Source: Lepidonotus clava
Taxonomy: Eukaryota; Annelida; Polychaeta; Phyllodocida; Polynoidae
DNA length: 64,000 bases
Direction of reading: 5' to 3'
Assembly: GCA_936440205.1 (NCBI GenBank)
Contig: OW387146.1
Coordinates: forward strand, 24,304,458-24,368,457
Below are positions 45,301-54,599 of the stretch, one piece after another. A program made the position numbers and the translations under genes. Below the pieces are notes generated by a model. It was given only the letters and a program-made list of their open reading frames with translations, was not told the DNA's origin and made no database searches. How positions within the stretch are numbered: the first letter of the stretch is position 1; every line of letters starts with the position of its first letter.

Positions 45301-48300
45301 ATAATCTTCAAAATTGGTTTGCTATTTTTCAGCATAAATCTGTAGGATAGCATCCATTGGTAGAATAGCATCTTGTTGAATAGCATTTGATTGTAGCTTA
45401 GCAGCATATGGGTGCTGCTAACTGACAAAGTGCTTTGTCGTTTAGTGAATGTTTGCATGATAGCGTCCTGACATGGATGTTAAGTGACAATTAGCTTGTG
45501 TTTGTGCGATAGCGCTCATTTGGGGTTTAGTGTCCTAACAGGGTACTCTATATCTAAGAAATGAGGAATATGAAATCCATTCGAACCGAGGGGTCGGGCG
45601 ATTGTTCCGTGCTCCTCCTTACACAGGCCTATCTAAAATTCAATGAAGAAATAGGTGGAGTGCACGTGGTTAAAGGATTAATGGACCACCCCTAATGAGC
45701 ATTTCAACATCAGCATATTAAATAACTGTTCCATTCAAAGTGAATCTTTTGAATAATTGATAAAAGGGCGACAGTGGGCAGGTAATTTTGGATCAATGGT
45801 ACATTGATAACATAAATACTGGCCACTGTTCAGACTCAATTTGGTCAGATACTCAGAGGTGCTATTGAATAACTGTTACCATAAAATCTCCAATGTGACG
45901 AGTCATATCGATATAATTATTGCTCCTTTTGTTGTAGAAACCCATTTATTCTATTTTATTTTTAATTAAGAGTAACATTACACTGGTATGAATACATCGG
46001 TTCAGCTTTAGTATGTTTACCATTCTAGCCTTGACAGCTTTGAATTACAGCAAATGCCATAATGGTATTAAATAGGTAGTTTACAACAGGGGCATAGATA
46101 GTCATAACTTGACATGCAAAGCCATAATTATCTGTTGGCCCTTTATTGGGTTATGTGTTCTGGATGTGTGGCAGTGTGTGCTGCCCATACATCTATTATT
46201 TATTGGACTAGGGTTGTATAAGGTTACATCAGTTTCACCAATGGCTGTCACTCGCATTGTTTATTCTGTGGAACTGGTAACAGAAACATATTATTTCAAT
46301 TTGCTAAATTAATTTTAAATACCTTCGTGAACCAACAACTTCCCTTCATTCCTGTGATCTATTTGAACTTTAGCTGGGTTTCAATTACAATATAATGTCC
46401 TATGACAAGTAAATATGATTTCAATACAATGGCAGACAATGATCAGATTGCCCAGTGTAACCTACACTCAAATGACCAGCATTAAATACTTAGAAATATC
46501 ATCTCATGCATTTTTTATTGAAGAGAGGGCATTATCAGAAATGAAATTGCTAACCAATGTGAGGATGCAGTGATCTATATTTTGGATATTCCTCTCCATA
46601 CTGTTCTTCTTATTCAGTGGATCTAGTCAAAATAGCACATTTCTGGTCGATAAATAAATGAAGTCACACAAAAGGGGGTGGGTGGGTAGGTTGAAAAGCG
46701 CGACACTACCTGATGATCGGACTTATTCTCATGTTTAAAATAGAAAATTCAGTGTGACCAGGGGGTGGTTGGTCCTAATAGCACCCTGGAAAAGTGTGAT
46801 ATCATTTATGGACAGCTCCTCAGAAAAGAAAAAATAAATAAAGGTGTTCTCAACAACAGGTATTCACAGTGCTAACGCTTGTGACTTTAGATGCCATTGA
46901 GTTGCACAGTTTGTTGGTATAATGGCACTGATGGGGAGGCATGCATTCAGGAAGTTGTAATTTGTCCATTTGAAAGGCAGCTATTCAGAAAATGCTTAGC
47001 ATCCTCTCTGAACTGTAAAAGGGGTGACTAACACGATGTCAGTTCGTGGTATCATTTATTGAAACTCCCATTGTATGTCCTTAAGGTTAACTTAAGCCAT
47101 TAAGTGTCATGTTACTATAGACCCATTTTGCAGTGAACACCAACAGTAAATTCAATCAAAATTTAATGTGGACGTACCTTTATTTTCTTCCCAAAGGTAA
47201 ATCTGAAAACACGGTTTTCACTTTGGCATGTGACATTATCAGTGAGGACGCCATTGCCTTAAGTGTCCTAATGTACATAACGTATGGTAACTTTTACCAA
47301 ATTGAGACACGCTTTTAATAATCAATAGGTACTGACATTAAACCAAACAGGACATTTTGTTGTTGTGTCCTTGGTTGCTGCATCCAACATTGCATTTAAC
47401 TTACCTGGCTATATGTAAGGGTGGGGGACCAATGTTTGCTGTACTTGCGATTTGGGAAATTGCCAGTGGAATAAAAGTTAGTTATAGATATGCTGTGTAT
47501 AAATAGAAAGGATATCTGTTTCAAATAGCAGATGATATGCGTGGCTTCCTTCACTTTTCCTAATCAAAATTTTTCCCTTGGAATACAGATTTACCTTATC
47601 ATTACCATTGTTATAGGATGGCCTGAGCCTAATAAGCCCATTCAAGTTCATACCAACAATAAAGTTTACTATGAAACTGCTTATTCCCCAAAGACGGTTG
47701 CATAATAAAAATTAACAAGAGCAATTTTGATGACAGACTGCTCCTAAAATTTCTAAAATGTTACCTTATGATATTTTGGACTGTACCATAATGTCCAACC
47801 CTACACAGCCCAAATGCAGCATTTTGATTGGTTGGCAAACCTGTGCATCTGTGAATTGAAAAGATATAAGAAGCAGTACTTGGGGACATAGAAATATATA
47901 ATTCATGTCTATTTACGTAACCCCAACTCTAGGAGACAAGGATAGCTTATATATCTATTTTATCCAACCCTTGTCCAACCCTGAGATATACCCAATGTGG
48001 GCTGGGCTTATTAGGCAGTGACCAATTAAAGAAAGTCTCATCTTTTACCTCTCTGTTTGTGACTAAACTTTCAGGCAAACTATTGAACACTGATACTTTC
48101 TCCCCACCATGGTTAGCAAATTTCCTGTAGTTTACCTGAAGACTAGCTTAGATATAGAACCATGCTGGGTAACATGTTGACAAGTTTCAAGCCTTAAGCA
48201 AAGACAAAATGATAAACCAGCATTGAGTATTTTCTCAGTTCGCTTCCTTTTATATTTGATGTTTTTAAAGTTGGTTTAAGAATGTTTTCATTGCAGAAAT

Positions 48301-51300
48301 ATATGCTTATATTTGTTTTTTTTGTTTTTTTTTTAGTTTTTCCTGTTGTTTCTGTCTACAAAATTAGTTAAAATTAACACTATCCCTTGTCAAATTATAG
48401 TGTAACTGTGCCAATGTTGCATGGCCCATAGAAAAGACAAGACGGAGAATATCTCATCATTTACCTATAAATCTGGTCAGCAAGAAACAGCTCATTTTGT
48501 GTTCCCTGTGTTGTGACATCGAGATAGTTAAGCGTTATGATTAGATATCATAAATGTTATTTCATATAAAGTGTTTTATATCAACAGGACACATATATTG
48601 TCATTACACTTTGAATGTAGCGTTAGAGTCGCATTTTGGTGAATTTATGAGTACATAGGAAAATACGAACTAACGGGAGGTGACAGAAAATGTTCAGATT
48701 TTTGAGTTGTCTCTTGGTGCACCCCATACACATACTTTCTCCTTATGTAAGAGGAAGAGGAACGTATAGCCTCTTCCTCTTTAAAGGCAAACGTTCTCCC
48801 TTTAATATCTCACATGAGGCTTATAAGGTGAGGTTTCCTTCTTAAACATATAGAGGTTTAGTATTGATGTATACCACCAGTGGGTGCATGTATGTTCTCT
48901 TTTACTTGAAGCAAAATCCCTCACCAAATGACCCACACATGGGTATAACAGGGAGTAAAAGGTATGCTTCAAGAAGATAAGGGAAACCTTCCTCTTCTCT
49001 TTAAAGGGTGCTTGTGTCCTGTATAACTGTCTATGACATTAGCTACAGTGTCAACCATGCATACCATTAAATGCTAATATTTTCTCACACTTTGCCTTAT
49101 TATAACTTTACCTTGTCGATGTTTCAGGATGGGCGTGGCCCGTGGGAGAGACCGATCGGGGAACGTCTTGTCATTTACCTGGCTATCTGTGACCTTGGCT
49201 ACAGTATCAGTCATGACATCGAACACTCCTACTTTCTAGCCATGCGCGACCACCCACCTCCTGATGCATGTATAGCTATGGCTTACTTCATGCTAACATT
49301 CTATGCAGCTTCTGTGAGTTACTATATACCTTATTTTTCATAATACTATATTTTTGGGAAATCCAAATTTCCTTCAGTGATTTTCATTTATTTCAATTTT
49401 GATTTCTGTCAATTTATCGTCTGGGGTGGACATGATGTTGCCTGAAGGGGCGAGTCATAGCCCTCTAGCATCCTCCCCTCGGAAAATGATAATTATTATG
49501 ATAATCATTGAGTTATTGTCACTATAAAAGCCTACTTTTTTTCCAATGCTAATTACTTCATATCAATATGAATATTTCACATAGACATCGATGATAAATC
49601 AGAATTAACCTTCAAATTATAGTTTTATTATATTTCCACAATAGCTTTCACTCAATCCCTGATTGACAACAAGGGCAGGTCCAGAGCCCTCTACCCTGGG
49701 GGGGGGGGGGGCAAAACCTGACACCCCTATAAAAAAATCCAAAACTACAAACACCAGATATCCACAAGATGCCAAAATTTTCCCCTGTGTGTCTAGGGTT
49801 TGGGGGCAATTGCCCCTTTGCCTCCCCCCACATTGATCCACTACCATGCAATTTTAATAACTCCTTGTACTTTTTTCCTGCAGGGATTTGTGGTGGTGTT
49901 CACGGCTGTGAATGCCCTGGTCATGGTCGTCCTGAGTAGGAAACTGGTTCTGGGGAAATACGACTGGATCCTCCTGTCGGCCACCCTGGGAAGCTCTGCT
50001 CTTCTCATCATGCTTGCGGCTGTCCTTGGTTTCCTTGGCCCAACAGGAGCCTGGTAGGTTAAGCCTGTGTTTTTTTAAGTATTTTCTTTCTATAATTTTA
50101 CAAGAAATGTTGCATCCTACATGACATTCATAAGAAAATCATGAGAGATTTCCATTGAGAGGTAACCTACTATACTTGATCCCATTCCCTCTTGCGATGG
50201 ATAAAATCGACAGTGAAATCGGCCTGTGGAATATTAGCTTTAAGCCTGTATTCCATCTAAGAATCTGGTGCTGGCGATGTTGTCTTTGTTTGAATTTCTC
50301 CAACAATATGGCAACAAGCCACACACCCAACATAAGTTTTGATAGAGACTCTTAGAATTTTTGTATCTATGTATGATATGTCTATATTCTGTAATTTCTA
50401 CTGCCGATATTTTTTAATTGGCAGAAAAATGTCTAATGTCTAGTGTAGTCTTTATCTATCTGGAAAATACATGTAACTCTTTTCTCTTTTCTCTAAAGGC
50501 TATGGGAAGAAATTTAAAAAGATATAATCTTTTTGAAAGGAACATTTAATTATCATAACTTTGCAAAAAGCTTATTTAATTAGGACCTAAAGTGGGCTGA
50601 GCTGAACAAATAAATCATGTTTATCTCTTTGTGTGAGTCAGAACCTTGATAGCAAAAAATGACCTGAACCAACATCCTAAGTTATAGTGACTGCACCCAT
50701 AGGGACTTTGATATATCATTGATTCTAAAGCAGAGTTACTTTCAAATTTTGATCTTGCGATAGTTCCTGATATAGTTATTACCCTAGTACCAATGGTGGC
50801 TTGTCAAGATTAGGTTTATCATTATCTTTCATTTCAAAGTGATCATCTCATTAACCCATGCTTAATTTCAACAATAGGGGTTTTGGAGGAGCTCAAATAG
50901 TTTGTGCAATAACTTTGACTCAAACCAAAGAATAGGGAGGGAACAAATCAAATTTCCAATAGCCCTCTTTCACTATTTTTCCTCCACCAGGTGTGAGTTC
51001 GACATCCGGAAGCCTCGGGGTCGTGTTGGAGGCCAACTCATAAGCATATGTACCCTACTCGTCTTCGCCATTGACTTCATCTGCTATGCATGTGTACTCG
51101 TCAAACTGAAACGCTCAATGGGCAGTGCAGGGAGTGCTAACAGCAAGTACCACAAGTCTGCAAACATCATGATTATCTTCGTGGTCACTTATTTCTTTCA
51201 GAACTGGCCAGCCATGATTTATTACATTTGGGCTTATTTTGTGGACCCACCCACTGCTCTGGTGGTATTGTTGGTGGTTTTGGTTAACATGGGTGGCTTG

Positions 51301-51417
51301 TTTAATGCCATTGCTTATACAGTGATAAGGAAAAAGTACCAGGCTTCTGCTGGTGGTAAGAAGAAAGTGTCAGCATCAGTGGATCATTCTATAAATACAG
51401 TATCAAGTATTGGGTAA
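39200..51417 (+). CDS. Seven-transmembrane receptor, four coding exons
   Basis: The coding exons 39200-39385, 49128-49313, 49884-50053 and 50991-51417 join in phase (0, 0, 2) to 322 aa. An N-terminal tail with two N-glycosylation sites (NIS, NAT) precedes seven hydrophobic segments. TM1 is in exon 1; TM2 and most of TM3 are in exon 2; TM4 is in exon 3; TM5-TM7 are in exon 4. One cysteine before TM3 (DACIAM) and one in the second extracellular loop (GAWCEF) could form the usual GPCR disulfide. TM7 ends FNAIAY, an NxxxY relative of NPxxY. No DRY motif is visible after TM3. All introns start GT and end AG. An acceptor 14 nt before the ATG implies an upstream non-coding exon I could not find. It is an orphan receptor of rhodopsin-like fold, with ligand unknown. 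Confidence 0.85.
39386..40090. repeat. 40-bp minisatellite derived from the exon 1 donor junction
   Basis: About 16-17 copies of a unit containing ttatctacatgctgaag and gtgggtaataaggtcaggg. The first copy is the end of the coding exon and its own splice donor (ttatctacatgttaaag, then gtaggtaataaagtca). Copies therefore repeat a donor-like AAG|GTGGGT. Confidence 0.92.
40834..41150. repeat. Partial relative of the 1.46 kb TIR element
   Basis: It begins CACTGTAAAAGATTATGTTTGG and runs through degenerate TTTAGAATCTAAACACA subrepeats. The opposite end was not found. Confidence 0.6.
41151..44214. other. Receptor intron 1, middle part, no exon seen
   Basis: AT-rich DNA. It contains an inverted repeat (41897-41912 attccacataccg against 42074-42090 cggtatgtggaat). 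Inside the right side of that repeat is a 9-bp-arm hairpin gccgatttt-c-aaaatcggc at about 42054-42072. The rest looks unique. Confidence 0.45.
44215..44273. repeat. Strong 59-nt hairpin
   Basis: The arms GGGGTCGTCC/GGACGACCCC and TGGTGGCCGTACG/CGTACGGCCACCA stack to 23 pairs, interrupted by one 2x2 mismatch, with a 9-nt loop. No T-run follows and no promoter is evident. Confidence 0.85.
44453..45539. mobile_element. TIR element with GCTAAGCTACAAACAG subrepeats
   Basis: The ends GTTGGGAC and (inverted) GTTAGGAC bracket 1.09 kb. Both arms (44453-44725 and 45340-45539) are made of degenerate copies of gcttagcat / gatagcat / acaaacagatgcta words. The core is occupied by another MITE (44771-45015). 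The design matches 33545-35000 but the words differ. Confidence 0.6.
44771..45015. mobile_element. TTAA-type MITE nested in a TIR element
   Basis: The right end attggttttggctccct followed by TTAA is the same as in 36625-36972. The left end (AGGGAGTGTC) is weaker and lacks TTAA. It is about 245 bp, shorter than the other copy. Confidence 0.6.
45540..47390. other. Receptor intron 1, no exon seen
   Basis: AT-rich DNA without recognised element ends or domain-bearing frames. Confidence 0.4.
47395..47425 (+). pseudogene. Possible decayed copy of receptor exon 2 (short)
   Basis: The stretch ttacctggctatatgta matches the exon 2 stretch ttacctggctatctgtg. It is short, so this is the weakest of the exon-2 relics. 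Confidence 0.3.
47627..48016. mobile_element. MITE with GCCTAATAAGCCCA ends
   Basis: The ends are GCCTAATAAGCCCA and TGGGCTTATTAGGC (perfect 14-bp inverse) and bracket 390 bp. The inner stretch tccaacccttgtccaaccct recurs in inverse orientation at 37984-38003. Confidence 0.7.
48032..48110 (+). pseudogene. Decayed copy of receptor exon 2
   Basis: It aligns from gaaagtctcatcttttacct (exon: gaacgtcttgtcatttacct) through attgaacactgatactttct (exon: atcgaacactcctactttct). It is no longer open. Confidence 0.6.
48095..48400. repeat. Segmental duplicate, partner at 51770-52100
   Basis: Shared blocks include catgctgggtaacatgttgacaag versus a match at 51830-51860, and acaaaattagttaaaattaac versus acaaaatcagttcaaattaac near 52062-52082. 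Order and spacing are kept. Confidence 0.6.
48455..48495 (+). pseudogene. Decayed fragment of receptor exon 2
   Basis: ggagaatatctcatcattta followed by cctataaatctgg matches about 70% of the exon 2 stretch starting ggggaacgtcttgtcattta. Confidence 0.45.
49010..49065 (+). pseudogene. Decayed fragment of receptor exon 2 just upstream of the real exon
   Basis: ctatgacattagctacagtg followed by tcaaccatg matches the exon stretch ctgtgaccttggctacagta, tcagtcatg. It is about 75% identical over roughly 36 nt and lies about 100 bp before exon 2. Confidence 0.55.
49128..49313 (+). CDS. Receptor exon 2 (TM2 and start of TM3)
   Basis: The acceptor gatgtttcag and the donor TCT|GTGAGT are both in phase 0. 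It encodes 62 residues with ERLVIYLAICDLGYSISHD in TM2 and the pre-TM3 cysteine. Confidence 0.88.
49884..50053 (+). CDS. Receptor exon 3 (end of TM3 and TM4)
   Basis: The acceptor ttttttcctgcag and the donor TG|GTAGGT are clear. It ends two bases into a Trp codon. TM4 is ILLSATLGSSALLIMLAAV. Confidence 0.88.
50991..51417 (+). CDS. Receptor exon 4 (TM5-TM7, C-tail)
   Basis: The acceptor cctccaccag completes the Trp codon. TM5 to TM7 and a 25-30-residue Lys/Ser-rich tail end at TAA. The bases around the stop (gggtaagcc) also resemble a splice donor, so an alternative longer C-tail cannot be excluded. Confidence 0.85.
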
Positions 51418-51639
51418 GCCCATATTTGTAAAAGGGGATTTTTCTTAAAAAAAGAATCTGTTTGATGGAAACCATAGGTACCTCATAGCTGAAATAATAT
51501 GGTAGCATAGGAATAATTCTTGTTCTAAGGTTAAGAAAACTGAAGACACCTTTGCTTAGGTTCTTTTTCCTTTTAGATTTAGTATGATCTCAGAATCGCA
51601 AGTATGGATAATTAGCATTTTATTTGACAATTTACCAGT
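51418..51639 (+). other. Immediate 3' flank of the receptor gene
   Basis: No AATAAA directly after the stop. The nearest convincing motif downstream is caataaagac near 52972, which would give a long 3' UTR running through the relic exon and the segmental duplicate. Confidence 0.35.
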
Positions 51640-51715
51640 GCAGGGGGTATCACTTGCAAGTACCAAAAGGCAGCAAACACCATGATTATCATGATTACCG
51701 TCTAGGCCAACTTCA
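51640..51715 (+). pseudogene. Decayed fragment of receptor exon 4
   Basis: agtgcaggg, gcaagtacca, gcaaacaccatgattatc and ttcaggaa follow in the order and spacing of the exon 4 segment at 51123-51201 (end of TM5 loop into TM6). It carries an in-frame stop and is about 75-80% similar. Confidence 0.65.
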
Positions 51716-51769
51716 GGGAACAACACTAAAATAGGGTATTCATTGAGTGATGCAACTCAAATTCTGGGT

Positions 51770-52100
51770 CGAATTCTCCCTACCACGGATAGGAAATTTC
51801 TTAAGTTGTACCTGCAGGTTAGCCTAGATGAAAATGCATTCTGGGTAATATGTCGACAAGACCAAAGGCTTTAGTATGGAGATTTTCATAAATTTTATCA
51901 TTATTTGTAGTTAGACATGATGAGAAATTAGCAATCACATTTTTTAAAACTTGTATTCATATACATTTAATATTTTCTAAGTTGTTGAAGATTCACTCAT
52001 TGTAGGTGGATATATGACAATAATTTGATTATTTTCTACAGTTTTCTAGGTGTTTTGTCGACAAAATCAGTTCAAATTAACCTGCAGGTGCTTAAAACAC
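51770..52100. repeat. Segmental duplicate of 48095-48400
   Basis: See the partner entry. It lies directly after the exon 4 relic, as expected if a decayed receptor copy follows the intact gene. Confidence 0.6.
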
Positions 52101-52489
52101 TGTAAATTAGCTATCCGTGGTGGGGAGAACTAGAGGCTCCTAGCGACCAATATATTTAGTAGAACCTTTAGCTGGTTTACTTCGGGATTTATGAGAGTTG
52201 TATCAATATGGCATATGCTTCTTCAATTGATAATGGGAAATGAGGAATAAACAAAAATGTGATAACTGAATTGTGCAGTTGTTTAATCCAGTTTATTGAT
52301 TCAGAATCCTCAAACCTCTAACATAAATGCAAGTATAAAACAAATGTTATTGCAATCAATGAAATTATGGATACAATGCAATCTAAGCTTGAAATACTTA
52401 TAAAAGTTGTGCTCACATAACTCCAAATAAACAATGTTAAAAGATCTAACGATATAAGAAATATGATGTTCGGCACTATGGGTTTATCA

Positions 52490-53526
52490 TAAACATTCAA
52501 TTATTGTATGGTAAGCATTCAACAAAGATTAATCCAAACCTTTGAACCAAAGTGAGCCAACCCATATACATTGTTAACAGGAAATGAAAAACTGTTTATA
52601 TATTTTAATGAGCAGTACAAATGCTAATATTATAAAAGCAGTGATGACTTACTTGTACAAAGCAAATTCCTTGCGTAAACTTGAAACTAACAGGAACAGC
52701 AGACTATAATCCGATCTCTGTATGAACCTTTGTACTCAGGTATATTATGTTATGTATACACTTATATGTACTGCATTGTATTTCCAGGTATGCTAAGTGG
52801 AGTACTTAAATGTGTTATACAAATACTTATATTATAAAAGCAGTGATGTACCGTTACCAGTGGACTTTAACAGTGACCACACTATGTAGTGGTATGTAGG
52901 GGCTGATGCTCATGTAGTACTTTTCATTAATTTTATCCTCATCTTGCCATGTATTGTCTCAGCAATATTGTGCAATAAAGACATAATTTATATAATAATA
53001 TCTAATTTAGGGGCCTCAAATTTGTACTGAATTATATGTTTGAGGGTAAATTGATTCATCAAAAGGATGAGATGGTAGTGCATAATTATTGTGGAGTGGA
53101 AATGTTAGTTAGGAGAAGGTCACGACGATTATTGTGCTTCTTGTTTGACACAATACAGAGTGATTATGAAGATAGTACTCATGAATGATCCAGAGAACTT
53201 AGGAGTGATGATGGTATAGACGGAATATAAAGCATCGTGCATATTCGTATTGGAAACTACTATCGTATGAAATACAGGTGGGGTGAATACAGTGCACAAA
53301 ATGTAAAGTAGAATTTGTAAAATACCTAACGTGTGAATTTCTTTATGATGTGCACAAACAAAATATGAACAGAGGAATGTAGTATGATTGTTTATTTTTG
53401 TCATTAGTTGTACATAATTGTAAACAGTTAACTACAGATGCCGTCATGAAAGGCACATTGTATATGTGATAATGATTCAATAAAAGATTTAAAAAAAGTT
53501 TATTTTGTCTTCAAATTAACCTGCTT
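52490..53526. other. Spacer with a short duplicated block
   Basis: 52490-52560 (attgtatggtaagcattcaa ... ttgaaccaaagtg) recurs at 53690-53755. No gene was found. CAATAAAAG at 53472 is a possible end of an older transcript. Confidence 0.45.
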
Positions 53527-53690
53527 CTTAAAGAACACCTGCTTCGGTAAAAGTATAGAGGTATGGTCTCTGCCTTCTCATATGTCTCCAACTTCTCATA
53601 GATTCGATCACTATCACCGCCCTTGATATGACTCTGGCAGTTAATTAGGGCATAAAACAAAAAATAGCCAACCAACCAACCAAACATTCA
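53527..53690 (+). mobile_element. 5'-truncated SINE copy
   Basis: Matches the 3' half of the 6060-6422 SINE (aagaacacctgcttcggtaa, ggtctctgccttctcata) and ends in (ccaa)n repeats. Confidence 0.7.
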
Positions 53691-54030
53691 AATATTGTTT
53701 GGTAAGATAAACATACATTAAACAAAGCTGATTCTAAACCCTTAAACCAAAGTTTGTTATTCCTTCCAATTAACCTGCTTCTTAATACCAGCCTGTAGCT
53801 ACTGCAAGCATTTCTTTTAAACATCGCAAGAAATACTGCATTTTTCTAAGCTTCATCAGTAGTCTAGTTTCAGCACAGTAATATGAAGATATTGTTATCA
53901 AAGGTGCATTTTCTGTACGAAAAAGCTTCTGTTGTTCCTTCAAATTTACCTGCTTCTTGTAACTCACACATTGTTTGGCATCAAGCATTCATTGTACTGC
54001 GACTGTGTTATTTGAAAAATAAACACGATA

Positions 54031-54360
54031 TTGGCTTGTTTCCATGACCGCACAGATTTAGTGGATGAGATTCTTGCTGCGAGAACAGGGTACCACGCGA
54101 AAAAGATTGTCAAGGACATCGAAATCAAAGAAGAATGGGAGGACCAAAAATACAAGGTTATGAGACTAGTAATTGAACAGAAATTCGCACAAAATCCCAG
54201 TCTCAGAGATTGATTGATTGGACTCAAGGGCAATCTATATGAGGCTACCTGTGGCTTGGACTTTGCCTGTGGCCTACTGCTCTCAGAGGCAAAAACCATT
54301 GCCAAAGACACTATCCCTGGCAACAACATGTTAGGTGAAATCTTATGTAACTACAGGGAC
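54031..54360 (+). pseudogene. Broken NADAR-domain sequence
   Basis: The reading frame gives AKKIVKDIEIKEEWEDQKYK, KFAQNPSL, then after one in-frame TGA (54211-54213) LYEAT, FACGLLL and PGNNMLGEIL. These are the successive signatures of the NADAR (YbiA-like, DUF1768) domain, which in characterised members acts on ADP-ribosylated nucleobases or riboflavin-pathway intermediates. The N-terminal part of the domain is missing or degraded, and no ATG opens this frame. It lies 265 bp before the LINE endonuclease in the same orientation. That suggests it was part of the LINE's first ORF, but this is an inference. Confidence 0.6.
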
Positions 54361-54599
54361 TCACATGTTGGTTAGATTTTGCTTATTATGTTGAAATTTA
54401 AATGGCCCTTAAACTTGAATTAGTTCAGAGTATAAAGGGGTGCTTACCATACTCTACAAACTGCTAAATGTGGCCTATGAGTTCTGTTAGATTGAATATT
54501 GTTGGCTATTTGAGCCGTTATCGATATGGATTATGCAATACTGATTACTGTTTGCATTATGTGCTTGTATTAATCGCGACATTTGATGTCCTATTCTGT

